From: Haloparvum sedimenti
GTDB lineage: Archaea; Halobacteriota; Halobacteria; Halobacteriales; Haloferacaceae
Assembly: GCF_001462205.1 (NCBI RefSeq)
Contig: NZ_LKIR01000127.1
Coordinates: forward strand, 7,525 to 45,495
Length of the DNA: 37,971 nucleotides
Direction of reading: 5' to 3'
Shown: positions 6,514-14,034 of the stretch, one piece after another
Layout: every line of letters begins with the position of its first letter
Position numbering within the stretch: position 1 is the first letter of the stretch
Position numbers and translations under genes: made by a program
The notes under the pieces: model-generated
The model's input: only the letters and a program-made list of their open reading frames with translations
Told to the model about the DNA's origin: nothing
Database searches by the model: none

Positions 6514-7662
6514 ATGGCATCCGATCCGAATCGGCGGCGGTTCATCAAGGCGGCAAGCGCGGCCGGTATCGTCGGGCTGGCGGGCTGTACCGGCGGTCCG
6601 GAGGGCGACTCCGGCGGCGAGACGACGGAGGGCGGCTCCGACGGCGAGGAGACGGAGACCGGCGGGGACGGCGAAACCGAGTCCGGTGGCGACGTACCGG
6701 CGCACGTCGGCATGGTCTACTCCGACGGCGGCCTCGGCGACAACTCCTTCAACGACGCCGCTCGCGAGGGCGTCGTCCGCGCGGAGGAGGAGCTCGGCAT
6801 CGCCTTCGACGAATCCCAGCCCGAGGGGACCGGCGAGTTCGGCCAGTACCAGCAGCGCTACGCTAGCTCGACCGACCCCGACTACGACCTCGTCTCCTGT
6901 ATCGGGTTCAACCAGACGGACGCGCTCGCGGAGAACGCGCCCCAGTTCCCCGAGCAGAACTTCATGCTCGTCGACTCCGTGCTGGAGGAGCCGAACGTCG
7001 CGAACTACGTGTTCAAGGAGCACGAGGGCTCGTTCCTGATGGGCGTGCTCGCGGGCAACCTGACCACGACCTCCTTCTCGGCCGGCGCGGGCCAGACGGC
7101 CGGCGACTCCACGAACGTCGGCTTCGTCGGGGGCGTCGACAGCCCGGTCATCCGCCGGTTCCAGGCCGGCTTCGAGGCCGGCGTCGACTACGCGACGGAC
7201 GACGTCGACGTCATCACCAGCTACGTCGGCAGCTACTCCGACCCCTCCGGCGGACAGGAGGCCGCGCTGTCGATGTACCAGAGCGGCGCGGACATCGTCT
7301 ATCACGCCTCCGGCGCGACCGGCGTCGGCGTGTTCCAGGCGGCTCAGGAGGAGGGCCGATTCGCGTTCGGCGTCGACCTCGACCAGTCGATCACCGAGCC
7401 GGAGTTCTCCGACGTGATCCTCGCCTCGATGGTCAAGCGCGTCGACAACGCGGTGTTCCAGTCCATCTCGAACGTGGTCGACGACGACCACCAGGGCGGC
7501 AGCGTCGTCGAACTCGGGCTGGAGTCCAACGGCGTGGAGTGCGTCTACGGCGACGAGATCGGCGGTGAAGTCCCCGACGACGCGACGACTGCCGTCAGCG
7601 ACGCGCGCGACGCGATCATCGCGGGCGACATCGACGTGCCGTCCGAGACGGACGGCAACTGA
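6514..7662 (+). CDS. BMP/PnrA-family ABC transporter substrate-binding lipoprotein
   Basis: 382 residues. A Tat signal (Arg-Arg-Arg-Phe-Ile-Lys at 7-12) runs into a lipobox Leu-Ala-Gly-Cys with Cys25, so the mature protein is a lipid-anchored, exported binding protein. A Gly/Glu/Thr-rich tether (about 26-60) follows, then the BMP domain, with Gly-Gly-Leu-Gly-Asp-Asn-Ser-Phe-Asn-Asp at about 70-79, as in PnrA/BmpA. PnrA proteins bind purine nucleosides, which makes nucleosides the best guess. Glycine-rich linkers like this are usual in haloarchaeal lipoproteins. The ATPase and permease genes follow immediately after a terminator and a new promoter, so the binding protein may be made in excess over the membrane parts. 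Confidence 0.92.
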   Translation: MASDPNRRRFIKAASAAGIVGLAGCTGGPEGDSGGETTEGGSDGEETETGGDGETESGGDVPAHVGMVYSDGGLGDNSFNDAAREGVVRAEEELGIAFDESQPEGTGEFGQYQQRYASSTDPDYDLVSCIGFNQTDALAENAPQFPEQNFMLVDSVLEEPNVANYVFKEHEGSFLMGVLAGNLTTTSFSAGAGQTAGDSTNVGFVGGVDSPVIRRFQAGFEAGVDYATDDVDVITSYVGSYSDPSGGQEAALSMYQSGADIVYHASGATGVGVFQAAQEEGRFAFGVDLDQSITEPEFSDVILASMVKRVDNAVFQSISNVVDDDHQGGSVVELGLESNGVECVYGDEIGGEVPDDATTAVSDARDAIIAGDIDVPSETDGN

Positions 7663-7701
7663 GCCGCCCCGTTACGTCCGTCCCGTTCCGTCCCGCGACC
7701 G

Positions 7702-7706
7702 TTTTT
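7702..7706 (+). terminator. T-tract terminator after the binding-protein gene
   Basis: Five T residues 40 nt after the stop. They would separate the abundant binding-protein message from the ATPase-permease message that starts near 7833. Confidence 0.45.
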
Positions 7707-7801
7707 CTCCGGGCGATGAGCGGTTGCCCTCTCAACCCTGAATCGCCGCCAGCGCCGGTGAGACCGAGTTAGACGGCGGCTCCTCGGCGGGAATCCGCGG
7801 G

Positions 7802-7807
7802 CTTTTA
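7802..7807 (+). promoter_or_regulatory. TATA-like box of the ABC ATPase-permease operon
   Basis: CTTTTA is centred 28 nt before the ATG at 7833, predicting a leaderless transcript for the ATPase and the two overlapping permease genes. Confidence 0.55.
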
Positions 7808-7832
7808 CCGTTTCCCCCGGACCGATCGGTCA

Positions 7833-9473
7833 ATGAACCCGGCGGTCCATTTGGACAGCATTACGAAACGGTTCCCCGGGGTCGTCGCCAACGACGACGT
7901 AGACCTCGTGGTCGAGCGCGGGAGCGTCCACGCGCTGCTCGGCGAGAACGGCGCCGGCAAGACCACGCTGATGAACGTGTTGTACGGACTCTACGAACCC
8001 ACGGAGGGGACCGTCCGCATTGACGGCGCTCCGCAGGAGTTCGACTCGCCGCGGGACGCGATCGACGCCGGCATCGGAATGATCCATCAGCACTTCATGC
8101 TGGTCGACCCGATGACCGTCTGGGAGAACGTCGTCCTCGGCAACGAGCCGACGACGTGGGGCGGGCTCCGCGTCGACGCCGACGCCGCCCGCGAGTCGGT
8201 CCGAGAACTGAGCGCGCGGTACGGCTTCGACGTGGATCCGGACGCGCGGATCGAGGACATCTCCGTCGGCGTCCAACAGCGGGTCGAGATCCTGAAGGCG
8301 CTGTACCGCGGCGCCGACATCCTGATCCTCGACGAACCGACCGCCGTGCTGACGCCACAAGAGGTCGAGGACCTCTACGCCGTCTTCGAGGAGCTGACCG
8401 ATCAGGGCAAGACGATCATCTTCATCTCGCACAAGCTCGGCGAGGCGCTGCGCGCGGCCGACGACGTGACCGTCCTCCGCGACGGCATCAACGTCGGCAC
8501 CGTCTCGACCGACGAGGTGACCCGCGAGGACCTCGCGGAGATGATGGTTGGTCGCGAGGTGCTGATGGAGCCGGCGGCAGACCCTCGCGAGCCGGGCGAG
8601 CGGGTCCTCAGCGTTTCGAACCTCCACGCCGAGGACGACCGCGGCGTCGAGGCCGTTTCGGACGTTTCCTTCGAGATCCGCGCCGGCGAGATCTTCGGGA
8701 TCGCGGGCGTCGACGGCAACGGCCAGTCACAGCTCGTGGAGACGATAACCGGGCTCCGGGAGGCGACCGCGGGGTCGGTGCGCTACCTCGGCGAGCCGAT
8801 GGACGACGTCTCCCGACGCGAACGGATCGACCGCGGGATGGCGTACGTCCCCGAGGACAGACAGGAGCGCGGACTGGTGATGTCCTACGAGCTGACGCAG
8901 AACGGCATCCTGGGCAGCCAGCACGACGCGCCGTTCGCGTCGTCCGGCCGGATCGATTGGAAGGCCTCCCGCGACCACGCGGACCGAGTCATCGAGGCGT
9001 ACGACGTGCGACCGCCGGACCGCGAAGTGACCGCGGAGTCCCTCTCCGGGGGGAACCAGCAGAAGTTCATCGTCGGCCGAGAGTTCGAGCGCGACCCCGA
9101 CCTCGTGGTGGCGACCCATCCGACTCGCGGCGTCGACATCGGGTCGACCGAGTTCATCCACGACCGCCTACTGGAGCTCCGCGCGGAGGGGAAAGCAGTG
9201 CTGCTTGTCTCCTCGAAGCTCGACGAGGTGCAGGGGCTCTCCGACCGGCTCGCGGTGATGCACGAGGGCGCGTTCTCGGGCGTGGTCGATCCCGAGACGG
9301 TGACCGAGGAGGAACTCGGACTGCTGATGGCCGGGGAGTCGCCGGACGACGAGTCCGTCGAGACCGCACGCGTGTACGAGGCCGCGGGGGACGGCCCGCA
9401 TGGCGGACCGGCCGCGGACGAGGACGACGACCGGCGTAACGGGCCGGCCGCGGACGAGGAGGTGGACGCGTGA
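7833..9473 (+). CDS. Double-domain ABC ATPase of a BMP-type (nucleoside) importer
   Basis: 546 residues with two ABC domains in tandem, as in YufO/NupO and RbsA-type ATPases. Domain 1 (about 5-235): Walker A Gly-Glu-Asn-Gly-Ala-Gly-Lys-Thr at 37-44, signature Ile-Ser-Val-Gly-Val-Gln-Gln-Arg, Walker B Ile-Leu-Ile-Leu-Asp-Glu-Pro-Thr. Domain 2 (about 255-505): a degenerate Walker A (Gly-Val-Asp-Gly-Asn-Gly-Gln-Ser, Lys replaced by Gln), signature Leu-Ser-Gly-Gly-Asn-Gln-Gln-Lys and Ala-Thr-His-Pro-Thr-Arg-Gly-Val-Asp instead of Asp-Glu-Pro. These losses are normal for the family; domain 1 hydrolyses ATP. An acidic, Asp-rich tail (about 505-546) is a halophilic extension. The stop overlaps the GTG of the first permease. 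Confidence 0.95.
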   Translation: MNPAVHLDSITKRFPGVVANDDVDLVVERGSVHALLGENGAGKTTLMNVLYGLYEPTEGTVRIDGAPQEFDSPRDAIDAGIGMIHQHFMLVDPMTVWENVVLGNEPTTWGGLRVDADAARESVRELSARYGFDVDPDARIEDISVGVQQRVEILKALYRGADILILDEPTAVLTPQEVEDLYAVFEELTDQGKTIIFISHKLGEALRAADDVTVLRDGINVGTVSTDEVTREDLAEMMVGREVLMEPAADPREPGERVLSVSNLHAEDDRGVEAVSDVSFEIRAGEIFGIAGVDGNGQSQLVETITGLREATAGSVRYLGEPMDDVSRRERIDRGMAYVPEDRQERGLVMSYELTQNGILGSQHDAPFASSGRIDWKASRDHADRVIEAYDVRPPDREVTAESLSGGNQQKFIVGREFERDPDLVVATHPTRGVDIGSTEFIHDRLLELRAEGKAVLLVSSKLDEVQGLSDRLAVMHEGAFSGVVDPETVTEEELGLLMAGESPDDESVETARVYEAAGDGPHGGPAADEDDDRRNGPAADEEVDA

Positions 9474-10762
9474 GCCGGATCGACGCGATAGCGCGGTCGA
9501 TTCGGGAGTTCCTGCGGACGTTCGTCGACCTCTCGGTGGCCGAGCGGCTGCTGATCAGCGTGGCGGCCATCTTCCTGTCGGTCGTCGTCGGCTTCTTCAT
9601 CATCCTCGCCTCGGGGCGGGTCGCGGCCTGCGAGACCGCCGCGTGGACCATGCCGGTGACCGGATTGGGCTTCTGTTACGATCCCTTCCAGGTGTACGCC
9701 GTACTGTTCAACGGGGCGCTCGGCTACCCCTTCGCGTTCGGGGAGCCCGGGCTGTTCAACCCCGACTGGACGCCGTTTAACCTCTCGCTGGGGCTGACGC
9801 TGTCGGAGACGACGCTTTTGGTGTTCACGGGGCTGTCCGTCGCGGTCGCGTTCCGCGCCGGTCTGTTCAACATCGGGACGCAGGGTCAACTCGTGGTCGG
9901 CGGCCTCGCGACCGCGCTCGTCGTCGTCGCCGCCGCGCCGGTGTTCCCGACCGGCCGGCTCGGCGGGATCGCACTCATCGTCATCGGGGTGTTCGCTGGG
10001 GCCATTGCCGGCGGCGTGTGGGGGGCGATCCCCGGCGCGCTGAAGGCATACGCCGACGCCAACGAGGTGATCACGACGATAATGCTCAACTTCATCGCGG
10101 CGAACATCGCGTACGTCCTCGTGCTGGAGGTGTTCCGAGCGGAGGGAAGCTCCGTCGTCGCGACGCAGTACGTCCCGGAACACGCACAGATCCAGCCGTG
10201 GTTCTTCCCCGGGTCCGCCGACTTCGCGGAGGCGGCGCTTCTGGCCGGCGTCCTGTTCGTGGTGGGCCTCTACGTCCTCATCGAGCACACGACGTTCGGC
10301 TACGACCTGCGGACGAGCGGTATCCAGCCGGCCGCGGCCGAGTACGGCGGCGTGAACGCCAAGCTCACGACGGTTCGGGCGATGACGCTTTCGGGGGCGC
10401 TCGGCGGCGTCGGCGGCGCGGTGTGGGTGCTGATGTCCGAGGGGCGCTGGATCGCGTCCGTCCCCGACCTCGGCTTCGACGGCATCACGGTCTCGATCCT
10501 CGCGGGCAACAACCCGCTGGGCGTCTTCCCCGCGGCGTTCCTGTTCGGCCTGCTGAAGGGGGGCGCACTGGAGATCGGGTTCCAGACCGACGTGCCGACG
10601 GAGCTGGTGGCGGTACTGCGCGGGCTCATCATCCTCTTCGTCGCGATGCCGGAATTCTTCCGGATGATCGGCCGGTACGCGGGGCTGGACGGGAGCGGTC
10701 CCGCGAGCGGTGCAACGGACGACAGCGCGGCCGCGTCCGAAGGAGGTGAGGCCGATGCGTAA
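9470..10762 (+). CDS. ABC transporter permease 1 (BMP/nucleoside type)
   Basis: 430 residues with about 8-10 hydrophobic segments (first near 27-50) and a hydrophilic, Ser/Ala/Gly/Asp-rich cytoplasmic tail of about 30 residues. The conserved stretch Phe-Arg-Ala-Gly-Leu-Phe-Asn-Ile-Gly-Thr-Gln-Gly-Gln near 128-140 and the Gly-Ala-Leu-Lys-Ala-Tyr segment are typical of BPD_transp_2 permeases (YufP/NupP). It starts with GTG and overlaps the ATPase stop by 4 nt (GTGA), so translation is coupled. It forms the membrane channel with the next gene product. Confidence 0.93.
   Translation: MSRIDAIARSIREFLRTFVDLSVAERLLISVAAIFLSVVVGFFIILASGRVAACETAAWTMPVTGLGFCYDPFQVYAVLFNGALGYPFAFGEPGLFNPDWTPFNLSLGLTLSETTLLVFTGLSVAVAFRAGLFNIGTQGQLVVGGLATALVVVAAAPVFPTGRLGGIALIVIGVFAGAIAGGVWGAIPGALKAYADANEVITTIMLNFIAANIAYVLVLEVFRAEGSSVVATQYVPEHAQIQPWFFPGSADFAEAALLAGVLFVVGLYVLIEHTTFGYDLRTSGIQPAAAEYGGVNAKLTTVRAMTLSGALGGVGGAVWVLMSEGRWIASVPDLGFDGITVSILAGNNPLGVFPAAFLFGLLKGGALEIGFQTDVPTELVAVLRGLIILFVAMPEFFRMIGRYAGLDGSGPASGATDDSAAASEGGEADA
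10742..10749 (+). promoter_or_regulatory. Strong Shine-Dalgarno sequence inside the operon
   Basis: GGAGGTGA, matching the anti-Shine-Dalgarno end of 16S rRNA, stands 5 nt before the ATG at 10755 and lies within the end of permease 1. It selects 10755 as the start of permease 2 over an in-frame upstream start at 10710. Confidence 0.75.
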
Positions 10763-11816
10763 CCCGCTGAACGAGGTACACGTCCCGGTCGTCGACGACC
10801 TGATCGAGGACGACTACGTCCGGTCGCTCGCCCTCGCGGGTATCGCGCTCGCCGCGTTTCTGACGACACTGGGGATCGGCGGGCTGCTGTTCCCCGACTC
10901 CATCGCCGGCGACCTCGCCGGCATCGTCTTCAACGCCGGCACCGCGACCGCGACGGCGCGGCTCGCGGCCCCCATCGTGCTGGCCGCGCTCGGCGGCATC
11001 TTCGCCGAGAAGTCGGGCGTGATCAACATCGGGCTGGAGGGGCTGCTGATCATCTCGGCGTTCGTCTCCGTGTACGCCACGAGCCTGGTGGGCGCCGGAA
11101 ACACCGTGTTAGGGCTGCCAGCTATCGTCGTCGGGTTCCTCGCCGGCATCGCCGCCTCGGCCGCGCTCGCGGGCGTGTTCGGCGTCGTCTGCATCGAGTT
11201 CAAGGCCGACCAGATCATCGCCGGACTGGCGGTCTGGCTCATCGCGCTCGGGCTGGCGCCGTTCATGTCGACGGTGTTCTTCGGCGGCGTCAACACGCCG
11301 AACCTCGGCGTCAGCGTCGGCTGGTCCTACTCGGCCGCGATGGTCGTCGTCGCCACGGCGGCCTCGTGGTGGACGCTGAACCACACCGCGTTCGGCAAGC
11401 ACCTGCGCGCGGCCGGCGAGAACCCGAAGGCGCTCGACACGGTCGGCGTCTCGGTCTCGAGGGTGCGCCACGCCGGCGTCCTGCTGTCGGGCGTGCTCTC
11501 GGGGGTCGGCGGCTCGGCGCTCGCGCTCTCGATCGGCCAGTTCGTCGGCTCGGGCGAGACGATGGTCCAGGGGAAGGGGTTCATCGCCATCGTCGCCTAC
11601 CTGTTCGGCAACTACAACCCGATCGGCGCGTTCGGCGCCGGCGTGCTGTTCGCCGGCCTCGACGCGATGCAGGTCCGGCTCCAGCAGCTCGGCTACGCGG
11701 TCCCGGACACGCTGGTCCAGACGATCCCGTACGTCGTCGTCATCGTCGTCCTCGCGCTCGTGGGCCGGACGCGGCTCCCCGAGGCGGCCGGCGAACACTA
11801 CGAGACCGAGGACTGA
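10755..11816 (+). CDS. ABC transporter permease 2 (BMP/nucleoside type)
   Basis: 353 residues, strongly hydrophobic with about 8-9 membrane helices. The block Phe-Ala-Glu-Lys-Ser-Gly-Val-Ile-Asn-Ile-Gly-Leu-Glu-Gly (about 82-95) is the hallmark of the second permease of BMP-type importers (YufQ/NupQ). The start overlaps the end of permease 1 by 8 nt and is preceded by a near-perfect Shine-Dalgarno sequence. Together with the lipoprotein, ATPase and permease 1 it gives a full importer. The two permeases would heterodimerise. No further transport gene follows. Confidence 0.93.
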   Translation: MRNPLNEVHVPVVDDLIEDDYVRSLALAGIALAAFLTTLGIGGLLFPDSIAGDLAGIVFNAGTATATARLAAPIVLAALGGIFAEKSGVINIGLEGLLIISAFVSVYATSLVGAGNTVLGLPAIVVGFLAGIAASAALAGVFGVVCIEFKADQIIAGLAVWLIALGLAPFMSTVFFGGVNTPNLGVSVGWSYSAAMVVVATAASWWTLNHTAFGKHLRAAGENPKALDTVGVSVSRVRHAGVLLSGVLSGVGGSALALSIGQFVGSGETMVQGKGFIAIVAYLFGNYNPIGAFGAGVLFAGLDAMQVRLQQLGYAVPDTLVQTIPYVVVIVVLALVGRTRLPEAAGEHYETED

Positions 11817-11913
11817 GGTCCGCGGGCCCACGCCGCGTCTCCCCTTCTGACTCCCCGAAAGCGACGCAAACGGGCATAAAGAGTTTTGCCACCGCGGGGA
11901 CCACCTCCCGGGC

Positions 11914-13284
11914 ATGAGCAGTCACGAGTACGACGTCGTCGTGGTCGGCGCGGGCACCGCCGGCTGTTACGCCGCGGCGACGATCGCCCGGGAGGGGCTC
12001 GACGTCGTCGTCGTGGAGCGAAAGACCGCCGAGGAGGCGGGCCACATCGCCTGCGGCGACGCGCTCAAAGGGGCCGACGCGTTCCCCGACGCGATCCCCA
12101 AATCGCAGATCGAGTCGGCGTTCACCAACACGGGCGTCGACCACGGCCGCTTCGAGATCCCCTCCGAGGACACGGTCCTGGAGATCCCGGTCCCCGGCGA
12201 ACTCGCGGTCATCGACCGCTGGGAGTACGGCCGCAAGCTCATCGAGGGCGCGGAGAACGCGGGCGTGGAGTTCCACTACGATACCGTCGTCTCCGAGGTG
12301 GAGCAGGCCGACGACGGCACCGTCACCGGGGTTGTCGGCAAGCATCGCGGCGAGGCGGTCACCTACGATGCCGACCTGCTGATCGACGGCGCGGGCGCGC
12401 TCTCGATCCTGCAGGACAAGACCGACTTCGAGGACGCCACCTTCGACACGAACGTCAGCTACTCGCAGTTCTGCTCGGCGTACCGCGAGATCGTCGAGGT
12501 GCCCGAGCCGGTCGAGTGGGACGACGCGCTCGTGTTCAAGCCCACCGAGCGCGCCGCGGGCTACCTCTGGTACTTCCCGCGGACCGACACGACGATCAAC
12601 GCCGGCCTCGGCTTCCAGATGAACGAGGAGCCGATGAAGCTCGTCGACTCGCTGAAGAAGGACCTCCGCGACCGCCCCGAGTTCGAGGGCGCGGAAGTCT
12701 CGGACAAGCTCGGCGCGGCGCTGCCCACCCGGCGCCCGTACGACTCCGCGACCGCGCCGGGGTACATCGCGGTCGGCGACGCGGCCGCCCACGTCAACCC
12801 CACGACCGGCGGCGGCATCGCGGGCGCCGCCTACGCCGGCCAGTACGCCGGCGAGCAGGCGATCGAAGCCCTCAGCGAGGGCGACGTGAGCGAGGACGCG
12901 CTCTGGCGCTACAACGAGCGCGTGATGGACCACTTCGGCGGCCGCTACGCCGCCTTAGACGTGTACAACATCCTCTCGACAGCGGTCGACGTCGACGACC
13001 TGATGGGCCTGCTCGCGTCGCTCCCCGGCGAGAACCTCGCGGAGGCGCTCTACGAGGGCTCCACCTCGATGTCGCTGACGCTGAAGCTGAAGTCCGCGAT
13101 CAAGAGCTTCGGCTACTGGCGCCAGATCTGGAACTTCTACGAGACGAAGCAGCTCGCCGACGAGCTGCTCGCCCACTACGAGTCGTACCCCTCCCACCCC
13201 GACGAGATGGCGCGCTGGACCGAGCAGCGCGACGCGATCATGGAGCGCGTCTACGAGACGACCGGCGCGGACCCGAAGTACTAA
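11914..13284 (+). CDS. Geranylgeranyl reductase family FAD-dependent oxidoreductase
   Basis: 456 residues. FAD binding is shown by Val-Val-Gly-Ala-Gly-Thr-Ala-Gly-Cys-Tyr (residues 10-19) and Val-Gly-Asp-Ala-Ala-Ala-His-Val-Asn-Pro (about 287-296). The motif Gly-Tyr-Leu-Trp-Tyr-Phe-Pro (about 213-219) matches the Tyr-x-Trp-x-Phe-Pro of geranylgeranyl reductases. Such enzymes saturate the prenyl chains of archaeal membrane lipids or of menaquinone. Haloarchaea carry several paralogues, so the exact substrate is not settled. A TATA-like CATAAA near 11875-11880 precedes the ATG. The stop is followed within a few bases by the structured repeat (13288). Confidence 0.9.
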   Translation: MSSHEYDVVVVGAGTAGCYAAATIAREGLDVVVVERKTAEEAGHIACGDALKGADAFPDAIPKSQIESAFTNTGVDHGRFEIPSEDTVLEIPVPGELAVIDRWEYGRKLIEGAENAGVEFHYDTVVSEVEQADDGTVTGVVGKHRGEAVTYDADLLIDGAGALSILQDKTDFEDATFDTNVSYSQFCSAYREIVEVPEPVEWDDALVFKPTERAAGYLWYFPRTDTTINAGLGFQMNEEPMKLVDSLKKDLRDRPEFEGAEVSDKLGAALPTRRPYDSATAPGYIAVGDAAAHVNPTTGGGIAGAAYAGQYAGEQAIEALSEGDVSEDALWRYNERVMDHFGGRYAALDVYNILSTAVDVDDLMGLLASLPGENLAEALYEGSTSMSLTLKLKSAIKSFGYWRQIWNFYETKQLADELLAHYESYPSHPDEMARWTEQRDAIMERVYETTGADPKY

Positions 13285-13287
13285 ACA

Positions 13288-13431
13288 CCGACCTTTTTCT
13301 GCGTCGGGTCGCGGCGGCGCTTCGCGCCGCCTTGACCGCTCCTTGAAAAATGTCGATCAAAAAGGACCGCGGTCGGCGCTGCGGGCGCTTCGCGCCCTCG
13401 CGCCGCCGCGGTACCACGACCCCGACAGAAA
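13288..13431 (+). repeat. Structured intergenic repeat, copy A (inverted partner at 28490-28635)
   Basis: About 144 bp that reappears in reverse orientation at 28490-28635 with only a handful of differences. In order: a small hairpin CCGAC/GTCGG with a T-rich loop; an 8-bp stem GGCGGCGC-TTC-GCGCCGCC; a linker TTGAAAAATGTCGATCAAAA; a long hairpin at 13366-13412 with stems ACCGCGG/CCGCGGT, CGGCG/CGCCG and GGGCGC-TTC-GCGCCC; then GACAGAAA. The would-be small open frame through it (ATG 13350) is put out of frame in copy B by an indel, so it is not a coding repeat. The T5 tract at 13294-13298 may also end the reductase transcript. Gene-free DNA extends from 13285 to 13713. Confidence 0.85.
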
Positions 13432-13444
13432 CCCGCACCGCAAC

Positions 13445-13532
13445 CGCATCAGCACCGTACCGCGACCGCATCAGCATCGTACCGCGACCGCATCAGCATC
13501 GTACCGCGACCGCATCAGCATCGTACCGCGAC
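13445..13532 (+). repeat. 22-bp tandem repeat, four copies
   Basis: Four abutting copies of CGCATCAGCATCGTACCGCGAC; the first copy differs at one base. There are no spacers, so this is not a CRISPR array. It directly follows structured repeat copy A. Copy B is followed by related but degenerate DNA (about 28441-28489). The rest of the gap, 13533-13678, is AT-richer DNA with no gene seen. Confidence 0.9.
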
Positions 13533-13678
13533 CAGAGAACAGAAAACCGCACCGAGAGCGCCCTGTTTCTAGAGAATCGCACGGCTACCACACCTATATC
13601 GCGTCAGAAAACGCTCGTTTCTGTAGCCTTCTCCCAGTCGAGAATTTGCTCCGAGTCGGTCCGCGTCCCGATTCTCCC

Positions 13679-13710
13679 ATATATTTATTGCGTTCTATTA
13701 CGTTTCATTT
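13679..13710 (+). promoter_or_regulatory. TATA box and 10-bp direct repeats at the toxin-antitoxin operon
   Basis: ATATATTTATT (13679-13689) lies about 30 nt before the ATG at 13714, giving a leaderless message. Between them CGTTCTATTA and CGTTTCATTT (13691-13710) are an imperfect direct repeat with a period of one helical turn. Placed at the start site, they could be the autoregulatory operator of the winged-helix protein; this is inference. Confidence 0.5.
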
Positions 13711-13713
13711 CGC

Positions 13714-14031
13714 ATGCCGATTCGCATCGACCGGTTCGACGAGGGGCCTGCGGACCTCCTCGATCTGCAGGAAGGGACTCAGCCGTATCGGATCCTGCTG
13801 TTTCTCGCGGAGCATGACGATGCCGCGTTCACGCAGACAGAGATCCACGAGGCGACGGGGATCAAACGGGGAAGCGTCGGCGCCGCGCTGTCGCGGCTGG
13901 AGGACCGCGGGCTCGTCCGTCACCACGGCCGGTACTGGGCCGTCGCGGACGACGACCGCCTCGCCTCGTACGCGGCCCAGATACGGTCGAGTTCGACCTC
14001 GACTGACGACGACTACTACGGCGAGGAGTGA
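13714..14031 (+). CDS. MarR-like winged-helix protein, likely antitoxin/regulator
   Basis: 105 residues. Residues about 22-75 form a winged helix: Pro-Tyr-Arg-Ile-Leu-Leu-Phe-Leu, then Thr-Gln-Thr-Glu-Ile-His-Glu-Ala-Thr-Gly-Ile as first helix, Gly-Ser-Val-Gly-Ala-Ala-Leu-Ser-Arg-Leu-Glu-Asp-Arg-Gly-Leu-Val as recognition helix and turn, and a wing (His-His-Gly-Arg-Tyr-Trp-Ala-Val). The acidic tail (Asp-Asp-Asp-Tyr-Tyr-Gly-Glu-Glu) could bind a partner. It is followed after 3 nt by a PemK/MazF-like gene, and the promoter carries 10-bp direct repeats; together this suggests the DNA-binding antitoxin of a type II pair. Most MazF antitoxins are AbrB or ribbon-helix-helix proteins, so the MarR-like fold is notable. 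The antitoxin role is inferred from the neighbour. Confidence 0.8.
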   Translation: MPIRIDRFDEGPADLLDLQEGTQPYRILLFLAEHDDAAFTQTEIHEATGIKRGSVGAALSRLEDRGLVRHHGRYWAVADDDRLASYAAQIRSSSTSTDDDYYGEE

Positions 14032-14034
14032 CCG

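Noticed and set aside
4764-6713. Very long open frame on the minus strand over the mutase and BMP genes
   Set aside because: It is antisense to two clear genes and has Arg/Gly/Pro-rich, domain-free translation, as expected from high-G+C third positions.
9024-9470. Loss of Lys in Walker A of ATPase domain 2 as a defect
   Set aside because: The degenerate second site is normal in this importer family.
13445-13532. CRISPR array
   Set aside because: Repeats are directly abutting with no unique spacers and no cas genes are near.
13350-13817. Open frame from the repeat into the tandem array
   Set aside because: It crosses a repeat whose second copy is frameshifted there, and the protein is Arg/Pro/Thr-rich with no family.
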